A stretch of DNA of 33,539 nt from Geosiphon pyriformis (lineage: Eukaryota; Glomeromycota; Glomeromycetes; Archaeosporales; Geosiphonaceae): NCBI GenBank assembly GCA_016748015.1, contig JAAOMT010000070.1, positions 395,222 to 428,760 on the forward strand, in the 5' to 3' direction. Both the position numbers and the translations under genes were made by a program. Under the pieces are notes generated by a model. The model was given only the letters and a program-made list of their open reading frames with translations. It made no database searches and was not told where the DNA came from. Below are positions 20,740 to 32,981 of this stretch, piece by piece; positions within the stretch are counted from its first letter, which is position 1, and every line of letters begins with the position of its first letter.

Positions 20740-21977
20740 ATGGCGGATATTGTAAAACCACTTTGTGTGCCTTCTTCATACAAAGACCAACAGTATCAAG
20801 TAATGTCAACAACAAGTCGGGAATTAAGAATTTTAACTACATTCATTTTCTACCTTTTCTTTGGCAAGACCACACTAATAAGGTTCTATTTAGGGCTCTA
20901 ACACAGATCTTGAGAAAGACATGGCCACCAGTACCACCTTATATGTTGGCAACTTATCTTTTTATACAACGGAAGAGCAGATTTATGAGCTGTTCTCCAA
21001 GTGTGGCGAGATAAAAAGGATTATCATGGGCTTGGATAAATTTCAGAAGACGCCTTGCGGCTTTTGTTTTGTAGAGTAAGTTTTTTTAAGATCTGGTCGG
21101 GCTAATTATAGAATTTTTTGAAGTAAAGCCTCGGCTGGTAATACACAAAATTTATCTTTGAATACGAATGTATATAGAAATTTTTGTTTTGACGAGAGGT
21201 GCTTACATGTTAGAAGAATAGAGAGTTTGTATATATTTAATTGTCACTTTTTTTTAAAAAAAAAAGGGAAAGTTAAATATAATAACCTGGTCATCTTCTG
21301 CTACTTTATAACTGCAGATATTATCATCATCAAGATGCGTTGGATTGTATGAAATACATAAATACTACAAAACTCGATGAGCGTATAATTAGGACAGATT
21401 TAGATCCCGGATACAGAGATGGTCGCCAATATGGCCGTGGAAGATCTGGTGGTCAGGTAGACTAGGAAAGCCAATTTTCCAGGAACACAATTTTGCAATA
21501 GAATATTTCAAAACCTTGTAACGTTCAATATGTACAGGTACGTGACGAATATCGTCAAGATTTTGATCAAGGACGTGGCGGTTGGGGCCATGTTCGTGCT
21601 AAACAGTTGGAAGCCGAACGCGCGCGCCGACAAAAAGAAGAGTATGAACCAATAACCACAATCCCGGCAGGAGCCGGAGAATATAAAGGCAAACGTGAGT
21701 ATTTTATCTCAAATATTATTGCTTTTCCTAAATTTTAAAAATAATATTTCCATATTTCTACCCTTTGGGTTCTCAAGAAGCTGCATCTCAAAATAAACGT
21801 GAAAGGATTGATGAGGAAGATATAGAAATACAAGGACGCGAAAAAGTATACAATCTTCATTCTCGAATATTTTAAGATTTTTCAAGTTTACTATTGATAT
21901 ATATCATAAAAATTCAGAATCCGCGTTTCAGAGAAGATCACTCAGATGATGAAGATGAGATGCAAACGGATATATAG
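20740..21977 (+). CDS. NCBP2: Nuclear cap-binding protein subunit 2, CBP20 (6 exons)
   Basis: CBP20 is the RRM subunit of the nuclear cap-binding complex; with CBP80 it holds the m7G cap of new transcripts for splicing, export and decay. Exons: 20740-20799, 20894-21075, 21318-21456, 21538-21694, 21778-21845, 21918-21977, giving 221 aa (human 156), all with GT-AG borders. The N-terminus SSYKDQQYQ carries the Tyr of the cap-stacking region. RNP2 is [20 protein letters not shown] (residues about 36-55) and RNP1 is CGFCFVEYY (about 75-83). The cap-binding C-terminal segment [20 protein letters not shown] follows and is nearly identical to other eukaryotes. The extra C-terminal extension is charged and acidic ([11 protein letters not shown], then [10 protein letters not shown]). 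Intron 2 is long (242 bp). MED12 follows on the same strand after 610 bp. Confidence 0.96.
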
Positions 21978-22587
21978 GTAACTAGAAAATTTTATTCCGT
22001 TTTTTAATTTTGTATCATTTGCTATTAAACTTACATATTTTGAAGCAGCTATTTTACAAGATAAAAAGTTTTGTTCGAATATGTCGGATTCATTATCAAG
22101 AGCTAAGTAAAAGAAACTTATCTTTGAAGAATTTGTGCTACCCACAACTTAGCTCATACCATTATTTTTTGTTCAAAAAATGATTTTTAGGTGATCTATT
22201 GAAAAAATAATTTGGAAATAAAATTCTAATTCTTATAGATTATACGTGTTTTGGAAAGTCTCTAATGATAGTATTAAACAGGGAACTTTATTTTAATAAT
22301 CAGGCTTTATTTGAGTCAATTTTGCTAAAATTATATTCAGATCTCATCAAGAAAAAAGATGTGTTTAAAAACGTTGAATTCTTCGTTCGTTGACGTATGT
22401 GGTGTTACCTAGCCTTGATTGGAGGGATTTGTCATTATAATGGATTGTATTTTAAAGTGAATTATCAACTTTACAAGCCTTGAATCCGCCGGAAAACAGC
22501 GAAACAGGTTCTCCAGTGACTCTCTTTTAAACTTAAACTTCATTAGCGTACCAATTTAAATATCCGCACACCTGTCAAATAATCACT
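21978..22587. other. Intergenic spacer CBP20 to MED12
   Basis: The CBP20 3' UTR lies here, with AATAAA at 22217-22222 as the likely polyadenylation signal. The right end should contain the MED12 promoter and 5' UTR. No other gene or RNA is visible. Confidence 0.5.
22217..22222 (+). terminator. Candidate polyadenylation signal of CBP20
   Basis: A canonical AATAAA hexamer lies 240 bp past the CBP20 stop and well before the MED12 start. In a sequence this AT-rich such hexamers also occur by chance. Confidence 0.35.
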
Positions 22588-25500
22588 ATGGCGACCCCAC
22601 CAAGAAAACCATTCAAGCCTCAACCCCCAAGGACTTTGGCTCGCTTGCACCGTACCAGCAACCTGGGTAGGCAAAAGCAAAAAACCACTTCCAAAAACAT
22701 TACTGCTTGATTCCAAAAAGAACTAATTTTGCCTTCGATGGGTTGCATTTCATAGGCTACCCGGATTATTATCCGCCACAGCCAGGCCAAGAAGAAGATT
22801 CAATGTCTGAAAGCAATGTACGTCAAGGATTCATCTATACCCAATTGCTTCCAGATGAGTTGGCCACCCGTCATGATACCGTCCACGCCAATTTGCAAGG
22901 GGGCCGGGCCCTCCAGAATATGGGTGACTTCATGTTGGATTTGCTTAAACGCAAGAGATACGAAGATGAATCTGATGTTGAAGAGTATTTATCGCGTTCT
23001 AATATCCATAATTAGAATGTTAAATTGATATTTCTGATACGATAACATTTTTAAATTAGCTTCCAACCTGTAAACCCGAAGCGCTTCTGGACGGACGAGG
23101 GGCTGACCCAAGAGTGGTACAAAAAAAGTGACACAGCGGACTTGTATGATTTAATCAAGGATGGAACCCCATACCTGTATGTTGATATCAATCGAATCTC
23201 TATCAAGCTCAGTTTTTACTTCATCTGAATCTGATACATTCGATCATTACCTGAAGCAAACGTGGTGACAGTTTGCTTGAAAATTTATGTAAACGACGTC
23301 CCACATATATTCGTGCCCTCGATTTAATAAAATTGGCTGCCCAAATTGAAGTGGTATGTGAGACCTTTAAATGCTATGAGTACTTTTTTTTAACATGAGT
23401 TTATAATTAACTAACTTATTATTTCTTTGGGATGCAGGTAAACCAAGGGCAAGCAAACCAAGACTGGACGGTGACATGCTTTGAATTTCTTAAATTTCAA
23501 ATTCGACTTTTGGAGCCTGACGAGTGGCGTTATTGGTAGCGTATAGAATCTTTTCAATTAAATAATTATTTAAATGCACGTTTTTGAGTCAAAACTCGTT
23601 TTGCATTCACTCTACCCTAGCGTTCAGTTGGCACGCTTTCAATATGAAGAAGGTTTAATTGATCAACGGTTTCTTAAGCTGACCCTCGATCACTTGCAAA
23701 CGCTCTCCGATCACAGTTATATTGCAATATGGCTCTATCTCGTACTCGAATTCTTGTCAATATATACGGGATCCGGAACTTTAATGCGATTACTGATTGA
23801 TTATTTATTAAAAAAAATCAAAGATGTAAGTTATATTTAAATTCTACTGTTGATTTTTTCAATCAGCAAAAATTTAATTTAGACGTTTTGATATATTGAA
23901 AACAATTTAGATACAAATTTCTAATCTTCCAATTCCTCCAAGTCATGATGGCAATCGCGCCAGCACTTTAGCCGCTACCACCGGTAACGCACAAACATCT
24001 GAACGTCTTGTATCCACGATAAAGAAAATCCTCTGGGTTAGTAGAATAAGGTGTTGAGCCTTTATTAAGCTGATATTGTTTTTCAATTAAAATTATATAA
24101 TTGGGTATTTTTGATTCTAAAATTCCTTGACCCATAGGCAAGCTTCGTAACACTTCCGGACATGTTTGTGTTTCCAAAGCACTGGAACACTTACAAGGAT
24201 ATATTACATAATGTGCTATTTGAATCACGTTTGACTGAAGGAAATGAGCCAGAAGAGAGCGGGCATCCTAGTTTAGAAGCACAAGAAACATCAAAAATCT
24301 GGGAGAGAGTAAAATTGCGTAATGAATTCTTTGGAGATCCGAAGGAGGACCTTTCTATGTTCAAAAAATATCTTTCGTCTGAGCCTCGTGCTCATCTGTT
24401 TAGGGTAAGCATACATAGGTTAAAGTCTTTTCATCTAGTTAATTATGAAAGATTGAAACTTTCTTTGTTATTTCAGATTCTCGATAAAATGGATCACAGC
24501 ATGAACCATTTTGAAATCCTTGACGAATATTTTCCCATTAAAACACCTTCCTTCCCGACCTCTGAGGCTAATATTTTATTACGCCTTCAAACACTTTGCC
24601 ATTGGGCCGTCACTAATTATCGAGTCGGTAACCATAGACCCTATGTAGCATGCACCCTCTTAGAAAAATGGAAAAACAGCGAAGATGACGAACAGGAAAG
24701 ATTGAGGCGACAATTGTTTTTGCAAGATTCGTTGCTACAATTTTTGGATGAATATAACTGCGGCACTTCTAGCGAAGGTTTTTCTTCCTCCAACCTTTTC
24801 AAACACACTTACGGATGATGATGAATCTTCATTTTGATTTTGCTGTTATTCGTCTATGATCTTTGACAAAAATTAGGATATCAAGTTGTAGCCCATCTTT
24901 TTGGAGAGCTCATACGATGTGGACATTTTTCCCCAACTAAATATATGCAAAGGCTTATATCGCGAGGTGACACAAATGATTCAAAACGAAGCGAAGAGGT
25001 TTTTTATCTTTTTACCCATCCGAAATAAATATCCCTCAATAATTGACCATTTTTCCATCTATTGTATTGATCAAAATAGAGAACATTAAGACATCTCAAA
25101 TATGTAAAATGTCTTCCCCTATATAATGGAACTCGATATTTATATAATCAAAGGCGTTGGATTTTATATGGAGTTGGTGGTCAAGTACGTTCAACTCTTG
25201 GTGCTAATGATGTGTCTGATTTCCCATCTCCAGATTTTAATCGATTTATCAACACTTATTGCACAAGGATAAAAATGAAGAGTTGACTTACGAAAATCTC
25301 CTCCATAAAATAATGGCAAAATTGCCACGTATATTTGGCGAAGGAGGTTTGTGGGTTCGAAATTATAAATATTGAGTCTTGAGAAACTTGAATCATTTTA
25401 CCCTTTTTTTCCAAAAGCTGATAAATTAGATGCCCCTGTTCTTGATGATGCGATCGATGACTTTGAACTATCACTGCCGCTTGATCATGACACATGCGAT

Positions 25501-28500
25501 CTCATCAAAAATACCACAAGATTCACTCAAATGCGGTTGACACAAATGTGGCTCTTGCCCAGAGTTCGAGAGTTTATTCAGAAGGCGCCGTGTGTAATTC
25601 TTTATATCCACTTTTAGTGTTTTTCTCCCGGGATTATTGACTATAACTTGGTAATATTTCCAGAATTGGAGAGCATAACTGGCGAATGCCTACTCAGCCA
25701 GGATCAACTTTGCTAAATGCTAGACAGTTTTCAACTATAATCCAGGTGTTGGAGCATGCCCAAGATTTTTATGCACTGATCGAAGTAAGAAAAAGCATTG
25801 CTTGATATTATATAACGTATTGTTACGAGAATTTATCATTCTGAAAATGATTAAATAGATATCATTATGGGTGTTAGAGAACACCATGGAGCGAAGTTTA
25901 TTTCCCGTCATTGTGGATACTTTTTCACGCCATGAAATTATGTGGGCTGCCATGGGCAAATCAATGGAGGTTTTCCGTGCTTTACAGAATAAGGTGCTGT
26001 TATTAATGAAAATAGATTCATTTTCTTCTCGACCTTTACTTTGTTTTTTTTAATATCTATCTGTATTCTGGCATATAGCATGAATCTTTGCGTGAAAAGA
26101 GTGCTATCGAGAGAAGTATGGCTGAATATATATGTCATCTTTGTGGGATAACAAAGAATGAAATTGTGATACCGGGCCGGCAGTCTACCAATTTTTTCAT
26201 CCATGACTTGACTGAAGAACAAAAAACTCAAGTAATTAATTGTCTCAATTTTCATGGATATCTTACAATCATAAATTAAATTTAAATTCCTAAACAGTTA
26301 AATGAAGACATAGGCGCTCGATTAAAGGTTTATAAAATAATATTTTATATTTTATATTGCTCTTATTCTTTAATCACAAGAAACACTTTTCCCTTTAGAT
26401 ATCTCTTTCTTCAGCAATTACTCGACATAAACAAAATCTCGGAAACGATCTCCTCCCTTTGATAACGCGTGCCGATGGATTTAGATCACCTTGCCCTTCT
26501 GATGGGCCTGGATGGTTGCATAGCGACAACCCCTCTGTAATGCTTAATTCCTCGATCGAAATAATTCATCAATATTCAAAAGAATGCTCTGATTATCGAG
26601 AAATTCGACGGGTGATATTGATTTTTGGTGACATGCTTCGAGATATATACGATCGAACAAAAGATGGTCGAATCGATGTAGTTTTTAAGCATTGCATAGA
26701 GCGGCATGTCATAGAAAATGGAGTTTTGAAACACCACAATACCAATTGGTTCTTACATTTTCTAGTGATTTTAATTGTACGAAGGCTCTTGTCGATCGAT
26801 GTTTTGTTATCAGAGATAGTTGGTAGCTTTCAACGGTTGGTAAGCAAGATACTTAACGCCGAGGAATTAAACGAAATGGATATAGAGCAAGCAACGAATT
26901 TGACTTTATTAGTTAGCATGGTATTTGCTCAAAAGGGGGATTATCGATCAGAGTATTTCGGTTTGTGTACCATGGTAAATATTTTACGAATTTCAATTAG
27001 CATTATTCTATTTTTTCACACTGAATTCAGTTATTGTTTTCTTGTCCAGGATATTCAAATGCTTCAAACCCATTGTGCTATCCTATCACATCCAACTTTG
27101 GCATTACTCTCGGGTATAATGCGTGATCTGGTCATAATTGAGTCGACCGTTGCAATGACTAGCCCGTTAATCGAACATATTCAAAAACTTCGGAAAAATC
27201 TAGCCAACGCTTTATGGTTTCGACGATTATGTGCCGCATATCCGGCTAAAGCTTATAATTACTTCGTCATTTCTTCGAGAGAAAGCTCCTTTAAAAGCAC
27301 CGAAAAAAATATGGTAGATATGATGCTAATAGCTTTTGGGGATGTTCATGGCATGGGTATGTCACATAGATGGTTATATTTGGCCTTGGAGAAAAAAAGA
27401 TTGACTTGACTTATTCGGAGATTTACGTTCTTTAGATCATCATGTCACCACTCGGTCCTCAGCAGTATTTTTGGAATACCTGAAAGATATGTTTTCCCAA
27501 ATTAATATGTGGAATATTCATCAGATCAGTGTTCAATTTCGATTATGCATGGATAGTATAATATTATCGAAAAAGTCGTTGATTCTGCCCGAGAATAGTA
27601 CAACTGCCACAAATCTTGAGGGAGATATAATGATGACTGAGAGTATCTCTCGAGATGATGTAGAATCAGATGAGCCTAGTGTGGAACTAGCGGTTATCAA
27701 ATACGTTTGGGAACAGGTTATAAACCAGCAACAGCTTGACGCTCATTTCATCAAAGAAATAATTGATGGGATTCGAAAAGATGTGGCCCAAGAGGTATAT
27801 AACTCAGCAAGTCGTTTCCGCTTGTCTTTTCTGAATATAAAATTTTCCTTTCTCCTAATAATTAGATGTTAACCTATGGAATGTCGGTCCTGAGTCGATG
27901 TGAGCCTTTAATGAACGGAATCGACCTTATCTTTCGTGTATTGCTTAAAGCGGTAAATGACGAAGAAAAGGATATCAAATTGTGCGAGGCATTGCTCCGT
28001 CAAGTCAAGTCTCTATATGAAAAAAGTGAGGCAGAATTTCAATCGACGTAAGTTATTTTAATTGGATCCCTAAGATGTTGGAATTTCATTTTATTTAATC
28101 AATATAAAATTTTAAAAGTGTGATGGCTCGCATCCACCTCTTGATACCTCTTGTCGATCCTTTGCTTTCGCGTGTAGTTGCTGTGAAACCCGAGAAAATT
28201 ATTTCGCATGAGATGTTTGAGAAGATTCGCGAGTGCCGATTGATTGAACAATGGATTTTTATTTTAGTGCAATTACTCACAAGTAATCGTATTCACGAAC
28301 CGGATAACGATCCCGCAAACTTTGAAGTTTTATTGGATTTGGTATCATTGTTATTAGATGGTCAGTAAAATACATGAGATTTTCAAAATCAACTTTTGCA
28401 TAACTTCAATCCTACTTGTCTTTTGATAGAAATGGGCACAAAGCCTAGAGTGATAGTAGCATCTGAGCTAAAGGTGAGGGATCTTTTATCAGCCCAAATC

Positions 28501-28800
28501 TTCTATTAGCTTTATCACATATTTAACTCTTCAACTCTCTAAATTAATCAGAAAGCCAACTTTGTCGTGCCTTCAATGGGGGAAGATCGCGTTCGACGTA
28601 TCCTACCGCTTAGGCCTTGTCAACGACCATTTGGGGTTGATGGTAAGACCATAGATCCGTGGAAGGTGACCGAATATGTCGGCAATAATAAAGTTTTGGG
28701 AAATGACACAAACACGTTATGGCCTGGTGCCAAAATATATCGTCGCCCAAAGTCGAGGAAACCAAGATTAAATAGAAAGCTCTCGGACTCTTCCTCATAG
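22588..28800 (+). CDS. MED12: Mediator subunit 12 (Srb8), kinase module (24 exons)
   Basis: MED12 activates CDK8-cyclin C in the Mediator kinase module and represses or tunes RNA polymerase II. Exons: 22588-22666, 22756-22984, 23060-23176, 23257-23353, 23438-23535, 23621-23825, 23911-24036, 24138-24404, 24477-24777, 24877-24998, 25080-25184, 25268-25346, 25418-25589, 25664-25784, 25859-25993, 26079-26231, 26298-26327, 26399-26974, 27050-27356, 27436-27794, 27866-28047, 28119-28360, 28430-28473, 28552-28800. These total 1464 aa in one frame; fungal Med12 is shorter than animal. The Med12 N-terminal motif is QPGQEEDSMSESNVRQGF (about 35-52). The LCEWAV domain includes LQTLCHWAVTNYRVGNHR (about 440-460), followed by FGELIRCGHF, LISRGD and LYGVGGQ. 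The C-terminal block has ILPLRPCQRPFGVDGKTIDP and a basic end. There is no glutamine-rich tail. Some donors are weak (GTTTTT, GTGTGT). Intron lengths are 66-101 bp. Confidence 0.94.
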
Positions 28801-29214
28801 ACTGTTCAACATTTCATACACAACTGTAAATATGTAAAGCATGTAATATGGTATGTAAAAATTTTACATTTAGCCTACTTAGACAGAGCCTGTTTTAGTG
28901 TTTTTTTTAATAGTTGTTACATCTTTGCGTGTTGCTCAAATAACTGAGCAAGATAAGATTGGCCTAAGTATATAATTTTAAAGTAATGCTTCCATCCTTG
29001 AATCAAATAGCCCAATTTCCCACTGATGTGAGATCATACCTTTTTTTTTATAAAATGAAAGTTTAATCTTGGGTTGTGTCTTAAGCATTTATCCTCACAC
29101 AAAAATGTGGGTATTTCGGCTAGTAAATTTGTGAAATCCTAATTGAATCATTTAAGCTAAAACAAGTCGATCCCGCATCATAAAAGAATTCGATCTTAAT
29201 AGCCATAGAGAAAA
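28801..29214. other. Intergenic DNA downstream of MED12
   Basis: The MED12 3' UTR should lie in the left part. No canonical AATAAA is obvious close to the stop. I see no gene or structured RNA. Confidence 0.45.
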
Positions 29215-29421
29215 CTATAGAGAAGATCTGGCAAGAGGAAAAGTAGGAGTTTTCGTATTTGTTACCACATCGTTGTTTGGAAAGTTTGAGTGTATAAATC
29301 CTATATATCCGGATTTATTTAACGGGTCAAAGATCTTGAAAAGAATCCCATATATAGACAATTTTTTGATTCTTTTAATGTGATTATTTAACCAATATCG
29401 TGCTTCAAGGTCTGAAACCAA
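29215..29421 (-). pseudogene. Possible orphan terminal exon
   Basis: A - strand open stretch of 68 codons reads DLEARYWLNNHIKRIKKLSI, then YGILFKIFDPLNKSGYIGF, and ends PTFPLARSSL before a stop. It begins next to a TTTCAG that would serve as a 3' splice site. Composition is gene-like compared with the AT desert to its right, where any upstream exons would have been. I do not recognise the protein; it may be the surviving last exon of a gene eroded by AT-rich DNA, or a chance ORF. Confidence 0.3.
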
Positions 29422-29469
29422 ATTAACAAGTTATTAAATTAAAACTATTTTTTCATAAACGCTATACAT

Positions 29470-30954
29470 TTTTGCCTTGAGTTGTAATTTATTGAAATTC
29501 TTAAAATTGGGAAAATACTAGATAATAATATAAAAGTTGATAACATATATTATATAATAATTTTTATACACAAAAGTATTAATCATAAAAATAAAATATT
29601 ATTTAATTTATTTATGTAATTAATATTGTATTATATATATTTTTCTTGTTTAAGCAAATATAATTCTTTTATTATTTATTTTTATAATACATTTGTATGT
29701 TTAAAGTAAATGTAAATCATATATAACTAGTTGTTTAAATCAGTATTGTCAGAAGTGTTTTTATTTTTATTTTTATTTTTATTATTATTAATAATAATGT
29801 TTTTGTTAATATTAGTAATTAGAAAAAATTACAATTTAAATTTTTGTTGTTTGAAATACAAAAATAATTATTAATTAATTCAAAAAAATAATAGTTATTT
29901 AAGATTTCGCAATTTAAATACAAAAATAAATATTGATTGATTGTTTTTATAAAAAAATTAATTTTTGTTTTTAAATATTATAGTTATGATTTATAAATAA
30001 ATAAATTTTTTTTACAAAACTTTGTAAACTATTTGTTATATATATATATATATGTATATTAACACTATTTTTTTTTTGTATTAAGAAAATATATCTTTAA
30101 TTCTTGTATTAAAACTATTTTTTAAAGAATTATTAGGTTAAACTATTTTTTAATTAAAAAATTTAAAAGTTTAATTTTTAATTTTTTCTAAATTAAACAA
30201 TTTATGCTTTTAATAATTATAAAAATAATTATTATAAAATAATTAAAAATAAATTTATTTAATATAAAATATAAATAAAATGATTACTATTTAATTTATG
30301 ATAAGTTAAAAATTACTATTAATGTATTGTAATATGTCTTAACTGACTTAAATGACTAATTACATATAAAAAATACATGAAATATAATTATAATTGGACT
30401 ATACTTGGTTAAAACATAATAAAAAAATATATACATATAAATAAACTAATTAATTTATTAAAATTAATAATTTTTTTTATTGTTTAATAAAATGTAATCC
30501 AATTAATATTTACATAAAATTAAAACATTTTATAATTATGTTTTATTTATATATAATTAATTATTTAAGTCAATTAAGACAATCTTACACATTAATAAAT
30601 ATCTAACTAATTAACAAATAGATTTAAAAAATAACTTAAATATTTAATTTAAAAGTAATATTAATATTTAGACTATTATTACATAAAATTTTTGGTATTT
30701 TTAAATTTGGTATAATCTGTTTTTTTAATTATTATTTTTTTATAATTTGTTCTTATTTTTGTATTTAATAGTTATATTTTTTTGTACATAATCAAAAATA
30801 ATTATACAAACTTCATAATTTTTAAAATCTTTAAAATATTATATCAATTTTTTAACATAAATTTTTTAATTAAATTATATAAAACTGTTGTTATAAATAA
30901 ATATGTTAGATTATGTTTCATAATTTAACAATTAATTTTAAAAACAAAATAAAA
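29470..30954. other. AT desert without genes
   Basis: Nearly 1.5 kb of almost pure A/T DNA has no protein-like reading. It contains simple repeats at about 29758-29798 (T-rich hexamer passing into ATT repeats) and a TA dinucleotide run at 30037-30053. It ends abruptly at the 5' end of LINE copy C. Confidence 0.7.
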
Positions 30955-31073
30955 ACTTCTTTCTCTCATACATCCCAAATTCCCTGAAAAGCACAATTTT
31001 GAAAGAAGTTTTTTGTTTTTTCTACCTGTTTTATTTCACTATTTCTTTTACACATAATCCATTTGTTGTGGAT

Positions 31074-32981
31074 ATGGAGGCTGTCTCTAGTAGCAGTTCA
31101 TTAGGTTTGAAGGCCCTCTTGGGTGCTTTTTCTGGTCCTGCTGATGGCTTTTTTTCACAAAAGAAAAGGGTTTCTCTTTGCAATGTCAAGCATTCTGGTG
31201 TTAAAAGTGGTGTTTTTTTGGCCAAACCTTATTCTAATGAGAGCATGTATTCTGATATAAAAAGTGATTCTAATAGTAGTATTGTTGATAATGTCCTGGT
31301 CAGTAGTAGTGATAAGTCTTTTTTTGGTTCAGCTGCTACTACTTCTAAGGCAAAAAGAGTTAAAAATGATTTGGTCTGTGGTTCTCCTCTTGGTTCTCTG
31401 GATTATGACATGGATGACAATGATAGTGGTTTTCTCCCTCCTCCTTTTGGTATTTCTTTGGAAAAAAAGTGGTTAGATCCCAAAATAGTCAAAACTCAGG
31501 TGGAAGTTGCTGTGAAAAAATTTTTTGCTCTGGATATTAATTTTTTAGCTGTGAAAGGCAAATTGGCTACAGCCAAAACTCAGGTCATCAGAAAATTATT
31601 TTCGAAAATTAATGGTTTTGGGGAGGCCACTACCCCCTCAAAATTTGAAGGGATCATCAAATCTATCTTCACCTCAGAGATCAACATGGAAAAGGCTGTA
31701 TTATTGGCCAGAGAAGAGGGGATCACCATAAACACCGATCTTAAGAAACAAGGAATTTGTTCAGATCAGGCCGTAATAATAAAGGAAATTCTCATGAATA
31801 CACCAAAGAGAATAATCATTGCAGCTCTTTTTGAGTTTGGTCAAGTAGTGTCAATCTGATTACAACTCATTGGGTTGTGGCAAAAAGCTGTGGTGAAGTT
31901 TGCCAAATCAAGTTAAGCAGATCTGTTGGCAGCTAAGTGGTCATTCTTGATCGGAAAAAATTCAGTGTGTGTGGCCAAAGCTGTGAGAGATTGTGAAACA
32001 TGGGCATCAAGGAATCAGTTCAGAGCACTTTTGTTTACTTTGCTTGTAGATACAACTGTGCATGATCTTGGAAATTTTTTGGAAAAGGCTGGTAGAAAGA
32101 CGTGTGTCATTAATTGGTCATTAGAAAGTGGCAATAGGATTCACTGTGCTGTGGTTGGCTTTGAGTCTGACGAAATGTTGGAGTCGGCTTTTTGCATGGT
32201 TCCAATTCTTGGTAAAGTGAAGCTTTCTTGGACTAGATTGGGTTTTGTTCAATGTAATAGGTATGGGAAGCTTGGTTATTTGGTTTTGGAGTGTGATGCT
32301 GAGATTGCTTTCACTCCCAAGCCTCCAAAATCATTTATAAAGTGGGTCACTTTGGATGAGAATCGCCTCTAACTTGCTAAGTTGTACACAAAAAAGAGTG
32401 TTCCCATCTCTTGCCCAGCTGCCTTTGGTAGTAAATTGTGGGCTCAGGTTATTTCTTTTGTGTCTATGTTTTTTGGTCTTTCTGTTGGTTCTAATTTGAG
32501 TTTCTCTTCCTCTAATAGTCTGGGTTCTGGTGGTCTGCCTCCTTCTATTTTTTTGCTTAACTCTGCTTTGAATGAATGCTTGTCGTCTTTGGAACAATCT
32601 TTGGGGCTTCTGTCAGACCAAGTGTCATGTATACTAAAATGCCTAAATGGTGCCAGGTTGGTGTTTTTGGTGCCTGTTTCAAATGAAATCTCTGCTATGT
32701 CTGTCTCTTAACCTCTTGCTTTAGTTCCGTTTGTGGTTGCAAATTCAAATTCCCTTTTTGATATGGTCTTGGATAGTCCAGATAGTCTTTCTAATATCCC
32801 TTTTCCTATTGCTACTGATGATCTGGTTCTTGGCTCGAGCAGTTCTAAGGTCTTAACTTCTAAGTTGGGCAGTCTTGAATCTAAATTTGTGGCTCTGGAA
32901 GTTTTGGTAAATTCTATTTTAGTGAGGTTTGATCAGTTGTTTGCTGGCTCAGAGTTGTCATTGTCTTTTAAGTCTCAATGA
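31074..32981 (+). pseudogene. LINE ORF1 protein, 4 premature stops (copy C)
   Basis: This is a single frame of 636 codons from ATG at 31074 to TGA at 32979-32981, with in-frame stops at 31857-31859, 31914-31916, 32370-32372 and 32709-32711. The protein order matches copy A. It has a Ser/Lys-rich N-terminus (QKKRVSLCNVKHSG) and the block LDPKIVKTQVEVAVKKFFAL. It then has an RRM-like region around LLFTLLVDTTVHDLGNFL, a zinc-knuckle remnant near 32246-32300, a Ser-rich linker and the C-terminal LGSLESKFVALEVLVNSIL. The knuckle reads C-x2-Y-x4-Y-x4-C, so both the second Cys and the His are Tyr. At 31857 this copy has TGA where copy A has CAA; both derive in one step from CGA. The stop codon overlaps the ORF2 start. 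Confidence 0.87.
32978..32981 (+). promoter_or_regulatory. ATGA stop-start overlap of LINE ORF1 and ORF2
   Basis: The tetranucleotide ATGA contains the ORF2 start ATG (32978-32980) and the ORF1 stop TGA (32979-32981). Copy A has ATAA at the homologous place (10894-10891). Such overlaps support termination-reinitiation translation in other two-ORF LINEs; that use here is inferred. Confidence 0.7.

Noticed and set aside
20733-21014. 93-codon ORF overlapping CBP20 exons 1-2
   Set aside because: It reads through intron 1 in the wrong frame. Splicing at 20800 and 20893 restores the conserved RRM.
23571-23620. MED12 exon starting at FESKLVLHSLYP
   Set aside because: Joining there breaks the frame. 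The acceptor at 23619-23620 gives RYCVQLARFQYEEG, which fits the family and normal intron length.
25360-25380. GGTTCGAAAT as a tRNA T-arm
   Set aside because: No acceptor stem, D-arm or anticodon arm can be formed, and it lies in a MED12 intron.
16259-28800. APC4-CBP20-MED12 as a functional gene cluster
   Set aside because: These are housekeeping subunits of three different complexes. Adjacency alone gives no support for co-function.
29750-30060. Simple repeats as a CRISPR array
   Set aside because: They are microsatellites without spacers, in a eukaryotic context.
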